Source: Orobanche coerulescens (Eukaryota > Streptophyta > Magnoliopsida > Lamiales > Orobanchaceae). From it: a stretch of 64,000 nucleotides of DNA. The notes below the pieces were generated by a model that did no database searches, had not been told where the DNA came from, and saw nothing but the letters and a program-made list of their open reading frames with translations. The translations under genes were made by a program, and so were the position numbers. Below, piece by piece: positions 32,260 to 44,812 of the stretch. The stretch's first letter is position 1, and the number at the start of each line of letters is the position of its first letter. Where the stretch lies: assembly GCA_033398695.1 (NCBI GenBank), contig CM065802.1, positions 138,494,096-138,558,095 of the forward strand, read 5' to 3'.

Positions 32260-34220
32260 TGTTGGGATTCGGTGCCTAAAACGAAGGCCCAGCGGAAGCG
32301 GTAAAACGAAAATTAATTCGATCCGAATCCCTACGAGGATCGATCGAGCTACGTATATACGAATATATAAACGAAAAGCAAGAGTCATAAGAAACTAACC
32401 CTCGAAGTCCGTTGATTAAATGGAAACCTTCTCTTGAGCTATTCCCCAAGCTCTTGAACGATCCAACGTCGAAAGTACCGCGTCTCTACTTGCCACGCGC
32501 CGGAGAAACGACCGGAACGACGATCACCTTGCTATCCTCCGAGGATACGGCTAGAGCTAAGTGATGAAGCTTCCAATATGAGATTATCACACTCTAAGTG
32601 TATAACTCACAATTCTCATTTATTTCTTGATTTTTCTCCAAGAATCACCAAGAACAAGTTGAAGAAGAAGATGAAGATAAGTGTTTGAACTCAAAGTCTC
32701 ACTTTCTCTCTCTCTCAATGTATCTCACGGTTGGCACAATGATCATTTTGGAGAGTGACAAGTCTTCTCTTCTTATTCAATTCCTTTCCACATGAGAACA
32801 ACTCATGTTTAACCCCACCTTGAAAAAGATATCAAATATCTATTCATTAAACACCTAATCAAGATTCCAATTGATTTAAAAATCAAAGTCTTGTCAAGGT
32901 GTGGGGAAGGGGGGCGGCTATGATGAAGAAATACGACGAGTTCGGTTCGTTTCGGACTCCCGTGAGTCCAAACAGATAAACTCCGATTCCGTTCCGATGT
33001 ATTTATATCGATCAATTAATCCAATTAATTAATCATATCAAATACATAATAACATAATTAATTTCTCCAAGAAATAATTATATCCATGAATTAATTAATC
33101 ACCCAGTGATATATTTAATTCATTAAGCCGTAAATCAATTTATCCGATAAATCGATTTAAATATCCAATGTCCCAAATTAGATATCCAATATCTAATATT
33201 CATAATGAGAGAATTAGCTTAATTCATTCCGTCGTCAATCCTAATGCTCGACTTCGGAGGTCCGTCTCGACAAAGAATGGGAGGAACCAAAGAGTAGTAG
33301 CACCACCTAGCCAACCCGGTGGCCTACACTGCACTTAACCGAGAACGAATGATTGGGATCATTCAAGAACCATTCGTAGTGAATACCAGATACGTATAAA
33401 CCCTTCTTTCAAATGTCCCGATCAAGTTATAGGGTCACGGTCACCAAACCCTATCTGTACTTGACGCTATGCATGCGTTAATGCAAATCGAGATCATCGA
33501 GTGCCGTGTATCTAATACAACTAGCTCCAATGCTTGCCAAAGACTTATGATCTCATCTCAATAACCGCATAGACATATAACCCGCTCACTAACAGGAGAA
33601 AGAATTCTATCTTGGTATTCGTAGGACTGCTACTTGCCCGTCAAGATGCACGTCGAGGTTGACCCCCGCCTTCCGGTTTACAGGGTCGAACTACTCTAAT
33701 GAAAATCTTGACGTCACAAGCACATCCCTACTAAATCCTCAAGTCTAAGGTTCACGAATACCTATCACAACCTTTCGATTCCGTCATTGATCGTCCCGAG
33801 TGAAATCCATGTGACGAATCGAGGGTGAGTCGGTTCGAGTATACTAATCCAATTAGCATACCTATAACGTGTGCTCCCACTAACCATTAGTGTTCGACAG
33901 GCACTCTCCATGTCAAAGAACACGTCATACAAGTCTTCACATAAACTTAACGCCCAGACAAGTTTCATCGACTTGCGAACGATTAAGTATTTGAGCTATA
34001 ACCTTTCCAGTGCCGACTCCCTTATCCAATAAGGAGTGGAACGTTTTGCTCTCAAATACACGGACTAGTTTCGATATGTTTATTTACGAGTTAGGAATGC
34101 CAGTAACTACCAGTAAATAAAGAAACATTCATTTGCCTTATATAATTGGTTTACATAATTACAAGTACAATGCCCTCACTCAACAACCTCTGAGTGGCAT
34201 TCGAGGGCATACTCCTAACA
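32260..34220 (-). repeat. K1 5' LTR
   Basis: 1961 bp, TGTTGGGATTC to CTCCTAACA on the plus strand, paired with 24637-26593. No coding sequence. Confidence 0.95.
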
Positions 34221-37200
34221 TTTTGATCACCGCGGTCGTTCGGACCGTCAGTTTGAGCACAGGGGATAGTTCAATCGGGGACATGATTAGGGTCGACAGG
34301 TCCAGAGGGGTTCTGATTATAGATCTTCGGGTAGGCATGGTGACAGGTCGGGTAACACCAACCAGAGGCAGTTTTCGAGGGCCAACCAACATAACAGGTA
34401 CTCGGGTTCTGGGTCTTTGCATCAGCAATACTGTTCTGGGAACTCGTCGGGTCAGCAGAGGCATGCTGAGATTTTGCCACCCCCACCACTTTGCCCTACA
34501 TGTGGTAAGGCACATCCCGGGCCATGCCACAGAGCTTCGGGAGCTTGTTTCGAGTGCGGTGCCACTGATCATCGGGTGAAGTATTGCCCGAAGAGGACTA
34601 GCATTGTTCCTGCAGGCTCTTCTCAACCTTCTACTTCCTCCGGCCGTGTTTACTCTCTTACTCGCGAGCAGGCGGGTAAATCTACAGGTACCATTATGGG
34701 TTTTCTGCATATTGGTGATCATACCGCATTTGTTTTATTTGATACTGGCGCAACTCATTCTATTATATCTGTCACATTCTCTAAGAAACTGAAATTAAGC
34801 CCAACACCATTAATTGATCCCTTATCTATATCTACGCCTATGAAAAACAACGTTATCATTGATCATGAGTTTGTTGATTGTCTGCTACGTTTTGATGATC
34901 GCATACGTCCGGCTAATCTTCTTCCGCTTGACATGTTTGATTTTGATTTGATTCTTTGTATGGACTGGTTGGCTCCTCACCGAGCCACTATTGATTGTCA
35001 TGCGCGGAAGGTTATATTTGGAGATTTGTTTAAACCTGAATTTGTGTACTCTAGTTCCCAACCACTTCGATTTGTTAAGATCATATCTGCTTTGAAGGTG
35101 CGTACTATGATATCCCACAGTTGTGCGGGTTTTATCGCTTCTATTCAGGACACTTCGAAGGAGAGTCCTACTATATACAGTATCCGAGTTGTCCGTAATT
35201 TTACCGATGTATTTCCGGAAGAGCTTCCGGGTCTTCCTCCTAATCGCGACGTAGAATTTGGCATTGATTTGATTCCGGGTGCGGAACCCATTTCTAAGGC
35301 TCCCTACCGTATGGCTCCTGCAGAACTGAAAGAGTTGAAAGATAAAATGCAGGAACTCCTTGAGATGGATTCATTCGTCCGAGTGTATCTCCTTGGGGAG
35401 CACCTGTACTATTTGTGAAGAAGAAGGACGGTAGTATGAGATTGTGTATAGACTACCGGGAGTTGAATCGTATTACCATCCGTAACCGTTATCCTTTACC
35501 TCGTATTGATGATTTGTTTGATCAGCTCCAAGGAGCTAAATGTTTCTCCAAGATCGATCTTAGGTCGGTTATCATCAGCTTCGGGTTAAGGAGCAGGATA
35601 TCCCTAAGACTGCTTTTCGAACTCGCTATGGACACTATGAGTTTTTGGTTATGCCTTTCGGACTGACTAATGCTCCGGCAGTGTTTATGGATCTTATGAA
35701 CCACGTATTCCGTTCTTTTCTCGACAAGTTTGTTATCGTTTTCATCGACGACATTTTGGTTTATTCGAAGTCCGAGGAGGAGCACGAGCAGCATCTTAGT
35801 ACGGTTTTGCAGATCTTGAGGCAGGAGAAGTTGTATGCGAAGTTCTCCAAGTGTGAGTTCTGGCTTAGTCAAGTTTCTTTCCTTGGTCATGTTGTATCTG
35901 CTAGTGGTATCACTATGGATCCGGCAAAGGTTGAGGCTATCACTAAATGGCCGAGACCTACTACGGTGACCGAGGTCCGGAGTTTTCTTGGTTTGGCAGG
36001 TTACTATCGGAGATTTGTCGAGGGATTCTCACAACTCGCCTCACCATTGACTAAGCTAATGAGGAAGGGATTGAAGTTTGATTGGACCGATGAACAAGAA
36101 GAGAGTTTTGAGACTCTAAAGCAGAAACTTGTGTCACTCCCATTTTGACACTTCCATCTGGTACAGGAGGATATCAGATTTATAGTGATGCTTCCAAGAA
36201 AGGGTTAGGTTTTGTTTTAATGCAGCACGGGAAGGTTATTGCGTATGCCTCACGCCAGTTGAAACCCTATGAGGAGAACTACCCTACGCATGATCTAGAG
36301 TTGACTGCAGTTGTTTTTGCTCTTAAGATCTGGAGGCATTATCTGTATGGGGATTCTGTTGATATCTTCACGGATCATAAGAGTCTCAAGTACATATTTA
36401 CCCAGAAGGAGTTGAACACAAGACAGCGTAGATGGTTGGAGTTACTCAAGGACTACTACACTAACATTCAGTACCACCCGAGTAAGGTTAATGTAGTTGC
36501 CGATGCTCTTAGTCGTAAGTCGGGTATGATTGCTAGTCTGAAGTTTGAGCCTAAGATTTTGCATGATCTTGAGCTCATGGAGGTGGAGTTCTGTCTGCCT
36601 GGGCGCGACAGTTATTGGGCTAGCTTGAAGGTTGAGTCTAACTTGATCTTGAAGATTAAGGAAGCTCAGCGTGACGATGGTGAGTTATGGGCCATTGTTC
36701 AGAATGCGGAAGAGGGGAAACAATCTGAATTTCGGGTTGATGATGACGGCATTGTTTGGTTAGGAGATCGCCTTTGTGTTCCGAGCGATCCTGAATTTCG
36801 TGGAGATGCTTATGTCGAAGCTCACGCTTTTCCTTTCACCATACATCCGGATCTACTAAAATGTATCGGGATTTGAAACAAAGATTTACGTGGAACGGGA
36901 TGAAGCAGGATGTAGCTTTGTATGTTGCTAGGTGTTTGACTTGCCAACAGGTAAAGATTGAGCACCAAAGAGCTAGTGGTCTTTTGCAGCCGTTAGAGAT
37001 TCCCCAGTGGAAGTGGGAAGAGATAACGATGGATTTTGTTATGGGTTTACCAGTCACACGAAAAGGACATGATGCGATCTGGGTAGTCGTTGATCGGCTA
37101 ACCAAGTCAGCTCATTTCTTACCGATCAAGAAAGGTTATGGTGTAGCGAAGTTGGCAGAAATCTTCCAGCAGGAGATTGTTAGATTGCACGGCACTCCAG

Positions 37201-38069
37201 TTACGATTGTTTCTGATAGAGATCTGAGGTTTACTTCGCGTTTTTGGAAGGCGTTACATAAGGCTTGGGGATCTCGTCTTAAGTTCAGTACCGCTTTTCA
37301 CCCACAGACGGATGGTCAATCTGAGAGAACTATCCAAATGTTAGAGGACATGTTACGAGCTTGTGCACTTGATTGGACTGGTAGTTGGGATGAGTACTTG
37401 TGTTTAGTCAAATTTGTGTATAACAACAGTTGGCACGCTAGTATTCGAATGGCACCATACGAGATGTTATATGGGCGTAAGTGTAGATCACCTACTGTGT
37501 GGGACGAAGTAGGTGAACGGATTATTGAGGGTCCTGAAATGATTGAGATCACCAATGAAAAGGTGACTGTTGCTAGAGAAAGGCTTAAGGAAGCCAGGTC
37601 CAGACAGAAGAGTTACGCCGACAAGCACCGACGTGAGTTAGAATTTCAGGTTGGCGAACGAGTATTTCTGAAAGTTTCTCCTTTTCGCGGCATCAAACGT
37701 TTTGGCATTAAGGGCAAGTTAAGTCCTCATTTTATTGGTCCTTTTGAGATTTTGGAACGTGTGGGCGAGGTGTCTTATCGTTTGGCTCTTCCACCTCAAC
37801 TAGCACATGTGCATAACATTTTCCACGTATCTCTTTTGCAGGGATACAACTATCATCCTATACATGTGGTGTCATACCTTTTTGACCAGATTCAACCAGA
37901 CATGTCACTTCCGGAAGAACCGGAAGCCATTCTTGATAGGCAGGAGAGAGTCATGAGAAATAAGGTCATTCGCTTTGTTAAGATTCTTTGGAAGAATCAC
38001 CCAGAGCGTGAAGCTACCTGGGAAACCGAGGAATCAATGCTAACAAGTTACCCTCATTTCTTTTCGTAG
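34221..38069 (+). pseudogene. T2 gag end, protease, RT, RNase H, integrase, chromodomain
   Basis: After the K1 TSD, gag resumes and gives a CCHC knuckle (CFECGATDHRVKYC, 34546-34587). Next come protease VLFDTGATHS (Asp at 34741), RT with [20 protein letters not shown] and catalytic [10 protein letters not shown], RNase H with [15 protein letters not shown] and FTDHKSL, integrase with MDFVMGLP, VSDRDLRF and GQSERT, and a chromodomain (ILDRQERVMRNK to EREATWETEE) ending at 38069. All listed catalytic residues are present. Four small frameshifts break it: near 35370, 35567, 36140 and 36855. It is less decayed than T1, as expected of the nested copy. Confidence 0.95.
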
Positions 38070-38136
38070 TCTGGTATGCTTTCGTTTTGTTTCGTTACCT
38101 TTCCTTTTTCATTTTCGAGGACGAAATTTTTTTTTT

Positions 38137-38149
38137 AGAGGAGAAGAGT
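38137..38149 (+). other. T2 polypurine tract
   Basis: AGAGGAGAAGAGT follows a T-run and directly precedes the 3' LTR. Confidence 0.8.
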
Positions 38150-41102
38150 TGTAAAACCCAGAATTTTGAACATGTTAAAATACCCTTTAATCTCGAATCT
38201 ATAAAAGACGTTTAATTATTTAAAATATTGCATTACGATTATAACCTAAGTATTTAAATCGTTAACATTTGAACAAATTAATGTAATACAAATATAAGAC
38301 TTATACTGAAATAATTTGTACACATTTAAAATTGTCACACATTTTCTATTTTTGTCCCTAGCCGAATGATATTTTGTACACAAAAATATGGAATCGTGAA
38401 TCATGTCAAGGTTCGTGATGGGTTTTAAATTTGGCAAAGTCTTCCATCAAATACCCATAATTTAGGCATTTTCCTTTTTGAAATTCCTCTCCACTCCCCT
38501 ATATATATCACACACACAAACTTCACAAAACTAAAAACCCTAAAACCTAAAACTAAAAACAGAGGCTACCTAGATCTCTACCATTCCCATTCGATCGAGG
38601 CGTGCACAAAGGAATACTTGGTGGTAGATTGAAGGTCTCGAATGCGTTGGTATGATTAAACACGTTATATGATGGCTTAAATGAATTATGGAATTAAGAC
38701 AGCTTGTATATCTGAATTTGTGAACGAGATAGGTCATGATATAGAATGATTCAATTCAGTTTCTTTTTATGAAAACCTATTTTTATATCTTAGTTAAGTT
38801 CTCCAATTGGTTTGGAGTGATTTCGAGTTGTTTTGGTCGTGTTTTTGATTTTTGTGTGGTTAAGTGTTGAATCTGAAATTCGAGAGTCTGAAATTAGTCC
38901 ACTTTGTCGATTTTTTATTAAAAACTATAATGAGTTGGGCCATGAAACTCTCCAGTATGTAACTCTTATATGATTAGTAATACCATGAATTTTTGGGAAT
39001 TTTTCCTGGATGTTTTGGTAGGTCTTTGAGGCGGATACTTTTTGGGTACAACTGCATGTCGGTTTTCTGAATAGTCTAAGTTTGAGTATTTTTCGTGTGG
39101 GGTTAAACTAACTAATAAATTCTGGGAAAATTACTGTGGGTTCTAAATATATTGAAGTACCTGTGTAAATTTTTGTGAATTTTACTTTTGAGTTCTGATG
39201 TGGTTCAAAAATTCGTCAAGTTGTAACCTGTTCATAGATAAAAGCTGAAAAAAAAAGGTTAAAAGGCTAATAAAGGTTAGGATTGTATTGAATTTATCTC
39301 CAGGTATGCTGTCAGGTTTTTGGGTCATATTGAAAGGGGTCCATTTTAATGATACCAACATGTTTTTGAGTGATTCTTGAGTCTAAAATCAAGTTCTGGA
39401 AAAGTACTTTCTGAATATGTAAGTCTTGTAATTTTTAGAAGTCGAGAGAATGTCTTTTTCTGATTTTACAAGTTCAAGTGTCAAACCTGTCAATTAGTAA
39501 TCCGAATTTCAACCTTGGTTTATGATTTTTGTTTTGAAATCAGTAAGGAATCACTAACTCAAATTGGAGAGGGCTTAAATATAAGATGTGTTTGGCCTCT
39601 GTGATTTTTGGTGGAATTTTTAGAGTAGAAAATCATGGTCTCTTAATTGCTTACTTTTTGAGTCTCAGATCTATCACCGATTCTGGACTAGTTTTGATAA
39701 GGAATTTTTGTTCTACAAAAATTACACAAAGTAGGAAACATATGTACCTACCTGGGGTAATTTTGCTAAGGCTCCAGGAGGTGCACAAATATACTTTAAA
39801 AATCCGGAAACGTGATACATATTTTGATATTAAAAGCTGAGTTTTCTTAAAAAGGTGGTTCCACACTCAAAGTCTATTATATTACTAAAATGAGTAACCA
39901 AATTCATTTAGACTTAAAGTAATACTTGGTTATTGATCCGTATAGGTTCCGTGAAGCAGGAGTGATCCTGTATCTTGTGATCCATCTATCTTTGTTTACT
40001 TTTGCTGTTGAATAAGGTACAGATATTCCGTACTCTTTCAGCAAGAGTACAACTATTTTCTCTCTCATGACCTTTCTCTCTCTTCTATATTATTTGCCTA
40101 TCTTATTTTGGACTGTTGATATTCGAACTCTTCATTTGAACCTTGACATTGCATCTTTGATTTGATACATGTGAACTGAACCTTTGATATTAGCCCTTTG
40201 ATTATTCGAACCTTTGATATTGAACTTTGACTATATGAATGAGACCTACCCTTTGATTTGGACTTGTACTTTTTGACCCTTCAGTATTTACCCAAATATT
40301 ATCTGTTCCCAGTTATGGGGGGTCCATGACCGTAGCATTGATGCACCAATGTTATGACTCTAGTGTGGTTGGAGAGATGTACCACATCGTCCCTTATCTG
40401 CTATCTGATATGGCCATTATTATGATTATAAATTGTTTGTAGGGGCGTATGGACGCATCCTAGATTTGTTTGTTATTTGTTTGGGCTACTATGATGACAT
40501 GGATATATATTATATTTGTTTGGTGATTGGGCATGCGTGCATGCAGTCCTTTCACATTTGGGAGTTGATCACTCCATTGGGCTACTATTTGTTTGGATAT
40601 TTGTTCGGGCCTGGGGTAAAATACTGAATCCACATTCATACACTTTATACTTAAACTTTGATATCCTTTTGATTATCCATTGACACCATATGTATTCTAT
40701 CTTCGCATTCCTTTTATTATCTTATCTCGTTTGATCTGTTTTGTTATTTGCTTTATATTTGTTCACTGAGCTTTTTATGCTCAGCCGCTTTTCTTTTCCA
40801 TGCGGCAGGTACTTAAGCTAGGAGCGGGGTTATTAGCTTGGGGATGAGAGAGAGTGGATTACCCTATAGCTCTATTTAAATAATGAACTTTATTTCCTTA
40901 TCGTTATTTCTGGATTTCGGACATTTGTATCATACTTTCTTTTGCTTGGTTTCGGGGACACTTGGTGTTGTTTTAGTCCCCTTTTGATACTCTTTTGATA
41001 TTTTTTTTGAATTTAAGACTTCCGTTGTTTGATTTGAATCTGTTGTATCTGATATGTCACCATATAGTGACGCTTCTACCCTTGTCGGGTTGGGGCATTA
41101 CA
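38150..41102 (+). repeat. T2 3' LTR
   Basis: 2953 bp, TGTAAAACCCAG to GGGGCATTACA, aligned along its whole length with 20769-23707 at high identity with scattered substitutions and short indels. Confidence 0.95.
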
Positions 41103-42960
41103 CAACCTCCCGCTGCGGTGGTAATCCCGACAAATCATCTGGGAATACGTCGGGATACTCACTAACAACTGGAATCGGCGACATGTCAACTCCACCATTC
41201 TCCGCCTTCAGAGTGTAACACCAGTAGCCCACACAGCCCTGGTTCAGAAGTTTTATCACCTTCAAGGCACTAATCACATTGCCCGATTTACCCGGCTTAC
41301 ATCCGACAAGTGTATGCTCTGTCATCCCACTATCGAGATAGTGCGAGTCCGATAGTTTATGATGGCACCGTGACGATCCAACCAATCGTCCCTGAGGATC
41401 AAATCCTCGCCCTTAAGGTCTACAACAATGAGATTCGAGGGCCAATCTCGGCTCCCGATCCTCACTGGGCAATCCCTATCCTCCCGGTTCCTAACCATAC
41501 GATCCCTACTAGGCATACCCACTACAAATGGTTCACACTCAGACAAGCAGTCAATACCAATGCGGCACACATAATCCGAAGCAATAAAAGAGTGGGTAGC
41601 ACCCGAATCAAAAAGCACCGAAACTGGATGAGAAAGGATCTGAGTGGTACCTGACGCCACTGGAACGTTTGCCTCCTCCGTGCGCCTCATCTGATATAAC
41701 TGAGGATGGAGTGAGCCCGAACTAGATGCAGCTCGGCGGTCCGGCTGACCCCGACCCCTACCACGGCCCGAACTCTGAGAAACCTGAGTGACTGGAGTCT
41801 TTTGATCGACGCTAAGCTCCTTCGGAATGGCGGTGGTATACGGAGCTCTGGAGGCTCTGGTAGCCCTCTCGCAATGAGTGGCCCGGTGCCCGGTCTATCC
41901 GCAAGTAAAGCAAGTAACTAAAGGGAATGGGCAATCTTTCATCAAATGCTAATATTGGTTGTAGTTAAAAACAAACTCTGCCGCCAGATGCAATAGACTG
42001 GACTGAACGGTTACCCTGAGATCCCCCAGCCTGATGAAACGACCTCTTCCCTGACGTAGGAGCAGACTGAGATTTCGAAAATCGACCACTCTTGCCGGCT
42101 GAAAAACTGCCAGCTGTCTTCTGTTTCTTGGCCTCGGAACCCAACTCCGATTCCGGGGCAGCCATCTCGATCGCTAGGGCGCGATCCTGGTATTATTTCA
42201 AGGTGGCACACATGAGCGGTGCCATACTCTGCCCGATATGAGGCTTCATGCGCATATTGAAGTAACGGATTTTATCGGCCTCAGTCCTCACTTGATCCTT
42301 CATGAACCCCAACTGTTGATTGTAAGAGATAATGGCCTGAGAAATCGGCACATCCTGAGGTGTGGCAGTGAAGAACTCCACAATCCTGTGTTCTTTGACT
42401 GGCGGTGGACAATATTGTGCCTCCATAGCAGTCTTAAATTCCTCCCAAGTGGTTGGACGGTCTCTGGCCGCCACGGCCTCCCACCATTCCGCAGCTTCCT
42501 TATCCAGGAGGTACTGAGCAATATGTACCCTCCTGTCATCGGGACAAGCTACGACATCAAAGGTTCTGCCTAACTGAAAAAGCCAATTCTCCCAACCTAG
42601 GGAGTTAGAAGATCCAGAGAAACGAGGAGGGTGCATCTTAGTCATCGTCTGAAGCCACTTACTAGCTTCTTCCTCAGGAGTCGGGGGCGGATTCTGGCGT
42701 CCTCCCTAAGCTATCTGGGCAAGTTGAGCTACCAACTGCTGAGGTACAGCAGTAGCTCCCATGTCGGCATTACCACCCGACGACTGATCCTGACTGACTG
42801 ACCAAGTCTGCTGCCCGTCAGAACTCAGAGGTAAAGTGTCCGGCACTGACTGAGAGGCCGAACCTACAGAGGACTGAGAAAGCGGAGCTCCCTCATCATC
42901 TGCACCACGACCACGGCCTCGGCCGCGCCCCCTAGCTAGTCTACCGCGACCTCTCAACAT
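41103..42960 (-). pseudogene. T1 gag and protease
   Basis: The chosen start MLRGRGRLARGRGRGRGRG (42958-42960) is the normal Arg/Gly-rich gag start; the longer frame to 43140 has a hydrophobic, unrelated lead. The frame then holds a TAG near 42708, the capsid block (MTKMHPPRFSGSSNSLGWENW, EAAEWWEAV, FMKDQVRTEADKIRYF), a stop near 42193, a Ser/Lys-rich stretch, a damaged CCHC knuckle (CFTCG-stop-TGHRA near 41890), and protease VLFDSGATHSFIA (about 41610-41640). It ends in ...EYPDVFPDDLSGLPPQREV, at the T2 insertion. In-frame stops and a small gap near 41385 show decay. Confidence 0.9.
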
Positions 42961-43202
42961 ACTGAAGATAAGAAGTAAAAGGAACATGATCAGAAAAATC
43001 CACAGTTTGCAAAGTCGGTACCACAATTCATAATTCCAAACAACACAAGGAATTGAATTACAGAAATATAAGAGTTCGAGGAGACTTACAGCCACGGGTC
43101 GCATGAAGAGATGGTAGCACGATGATATTAGGCTCAACAACTGACTCTAACGACACGACTGACAGACCCAAATTAACCAACAACCTAGGTATTCATAACC
43201 TG
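42961..43202 (-). other. T1 leader between PBS and gag
   Basis: About 240 bp with no signal beyond AT-rich leader sequence. Confidence 0.6.
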
Positions 43203-43214
43203 GCTCCGATACCA
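43203..43214 (-). promoter_or_regulatory. T1 primer-binding site
   Basis: The minus strand reads TGGTATCGGAGC, the initiator-Met type with the same one-base difference as T2, four bases from the 5' LTR. Confidence 0.82.
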
Positions 43215-44429
43215 TAAATGTAACACCCCAAATTCACTTAAGGGACGTTACACGCCGTAGGACCCTCATGAGGCCTACCAGGCTAACACATGACACATAA
43301 ACCACAATGAAATCCCAAAAGACGCACTCAACATAGTAAAATAAGGCTGTGGCCTCGGCCAAAACATTTTGATGGAAGTACATGAAGAATAAGTCAAATA
43401 CCAATTCATTGCCCACGCAGGGGACTTAAACCAAGTTTAAAAGTAATCAGTATAACTCCAATACCTAAACAAATACAATGACAAAGCATGAAAAATATAG
43501 ACTCGAGCCTCATCATCATGCTAGACCATCCTTTGCGTGCGCATCCCGTGCCAGCTCCTCAGCTCGACCAATACCTGAAATGCATAAGACGCATTTCCCC
43601 ATTTAAGGGGTTAGCATTCGAATAGCTATTGCAAGTACACAATTACACTACATTATATACAAATACGATTTACACAGTCATCTCATTTAGAAAACATTTG
43701 AAAAGCCATATTCTGGCATATCACATTGGCGTTCAAACAGTTTAAGAAATCATCACATATCACAAACATTCACAATTGGTAACTCGTGGCCGTACCCCTT
43801 AGTATCGACCCCCAGATGCCCCGTCGAACGCTCCTGGTGGGAAACCACTTCCACGGCCGTACCCCTTAGTATCGACCCCCAGACGCCCCGTCGAACGCTC
43901 CGGGTGGAAGTTCAACCACACACGCACCCAAGTCCACTTCTGCGGTCATACCCCTTAGTATCGACCCCAAGACGTCTTGTCGAACGCTCCGGGTGGAAGG
44001 AACAAGTGACTCACACATCCAAAATATCAAGATTCATCATTCATATCGAAATCGTAACACACATAATGGAATGTAATACATGTACTTGCCTTGAATAAAA
44101 TGATGCGAAAGGAAAAGGTGAACAACAAGGTTTCGGTCCGAACAATCTTCACAAATCCGATCCTACACAACCACGATATACAATCGATCTCAATAATGCG
44201 GAAACGTAAGAATTCGCCTTAATTCTACCCGTTGGGACATTTCGTCGGACAATACAAGGTCAAAACCGATTCCAAACTATCAACGGGGAAAAACATCTGT
44301 TGGAACATTTTGTTCCATACATAAATTAAAAGTGTTTCGATGATTAAAGTCGATAAACAAAACAAAACAACAAAGAGGCGAAGCAAAGAATCAAAGAAAA
44401 CGAACTTGCAAAAAGGCATTCTGGACATA

Positions 44430-44755
44430 GCTAACGTACACAAACAAGAGTGCATAACGTACGTAAATGATTGAATATTACGTACATAACAGAGTGTTAT
44501 TAACGTACGTAACATGTTCAAACTAAGTGAACGTTGGAGGAGTCAAAGTTAGAAAAGCATGCAAGGGATATATGACATCAGCAATGACATAAGCCTTAAC
44601 GTACGTTATAGATGGTATGTTAACGTACGTAACCAAAATGACGAAACTCCCTGGACTGATTTGTGAAGATGCTTACGTACGTAACCTGTCAAGGTTAACG
44701 TACGTAATAAATCTTACGTACGTAATGTGGAGGAGATAGCGTATGTAATGATGGT
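44430..44755 (+). repeat. Inverted-repeat array, TTACGTACGTAA type, solo LTR S
   Basis: About ten copies of TTACGTACGTAA or TTAACGTACGTAA, with a few decayed (ACGTACAC, GCGTATGT). They end about 35 bp before the TATA box. Confidence 0.92.
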
Positions 44756-44789
44756 TCTGGCAGCTAACGACTAGTTTGATGATGGAGCC

Positions 44790-44812
44790 TATAAATACCA
44801 TTCTATGGTATT
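44790..44812 (+). promoter_or_regulatory. LTR S TATA box joined to a perfect dyad
   Basis: CTATAAATA runs into perfect 8-bp arms AATACCAT (44794-44801) and ATGGTATT (44805-44812) with a 3-bp centre. The arrangement equals that of A and B but the sequence differs. Confidence 0.7.

Larger units (their letters stand above)
24637..34220 (-). mobile_element. Ty1/copia element K1, innermost layer
   Basis: A 9584-bp element on the minus strand with LTRs 32260-34220 (5') and 24637-26593 (3'), both TGTTGGGATTC...CTCCTAACA on the plus strand. The TSD ttttg is perfect (24632-24636 and 34221-34225). It has PBS, gag, protease, integrase, RT, RNase H and PPT in normal copia order. LTRs are very similar with small indels, so it is younger than T2, as nesting requires. 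The exact copia lineage is not certain. Confidence 0.96.
20769..41102 (+). mobile_element. Tekay/Del-type chromovirus T2, nested in T1
   Basis: A plus-strand Ty3/gypsy element with LTRs of about 2.94 and 2.95 kb. Flanks are taacc (20764-20768) and caacc (41103-41107), a TSD with one transition. The T1 reading frame stops at ...LPPQREV on one side and resumes with FPIDLEPN on the other, so the insertion point is exact. It is itself split by copia K1 (24637-34220). Sense order is LTR, PBS, gag, protease, RT, RNase H, integrase, chromodomain, PPT, LTR. Confidence 0.95.

Noticed and set aside
34133..34722. Open frames of 148 and 180 codons around 34133-34722
   Set aside because: They are shadow frames of T2 gag and the K1 LTR end.
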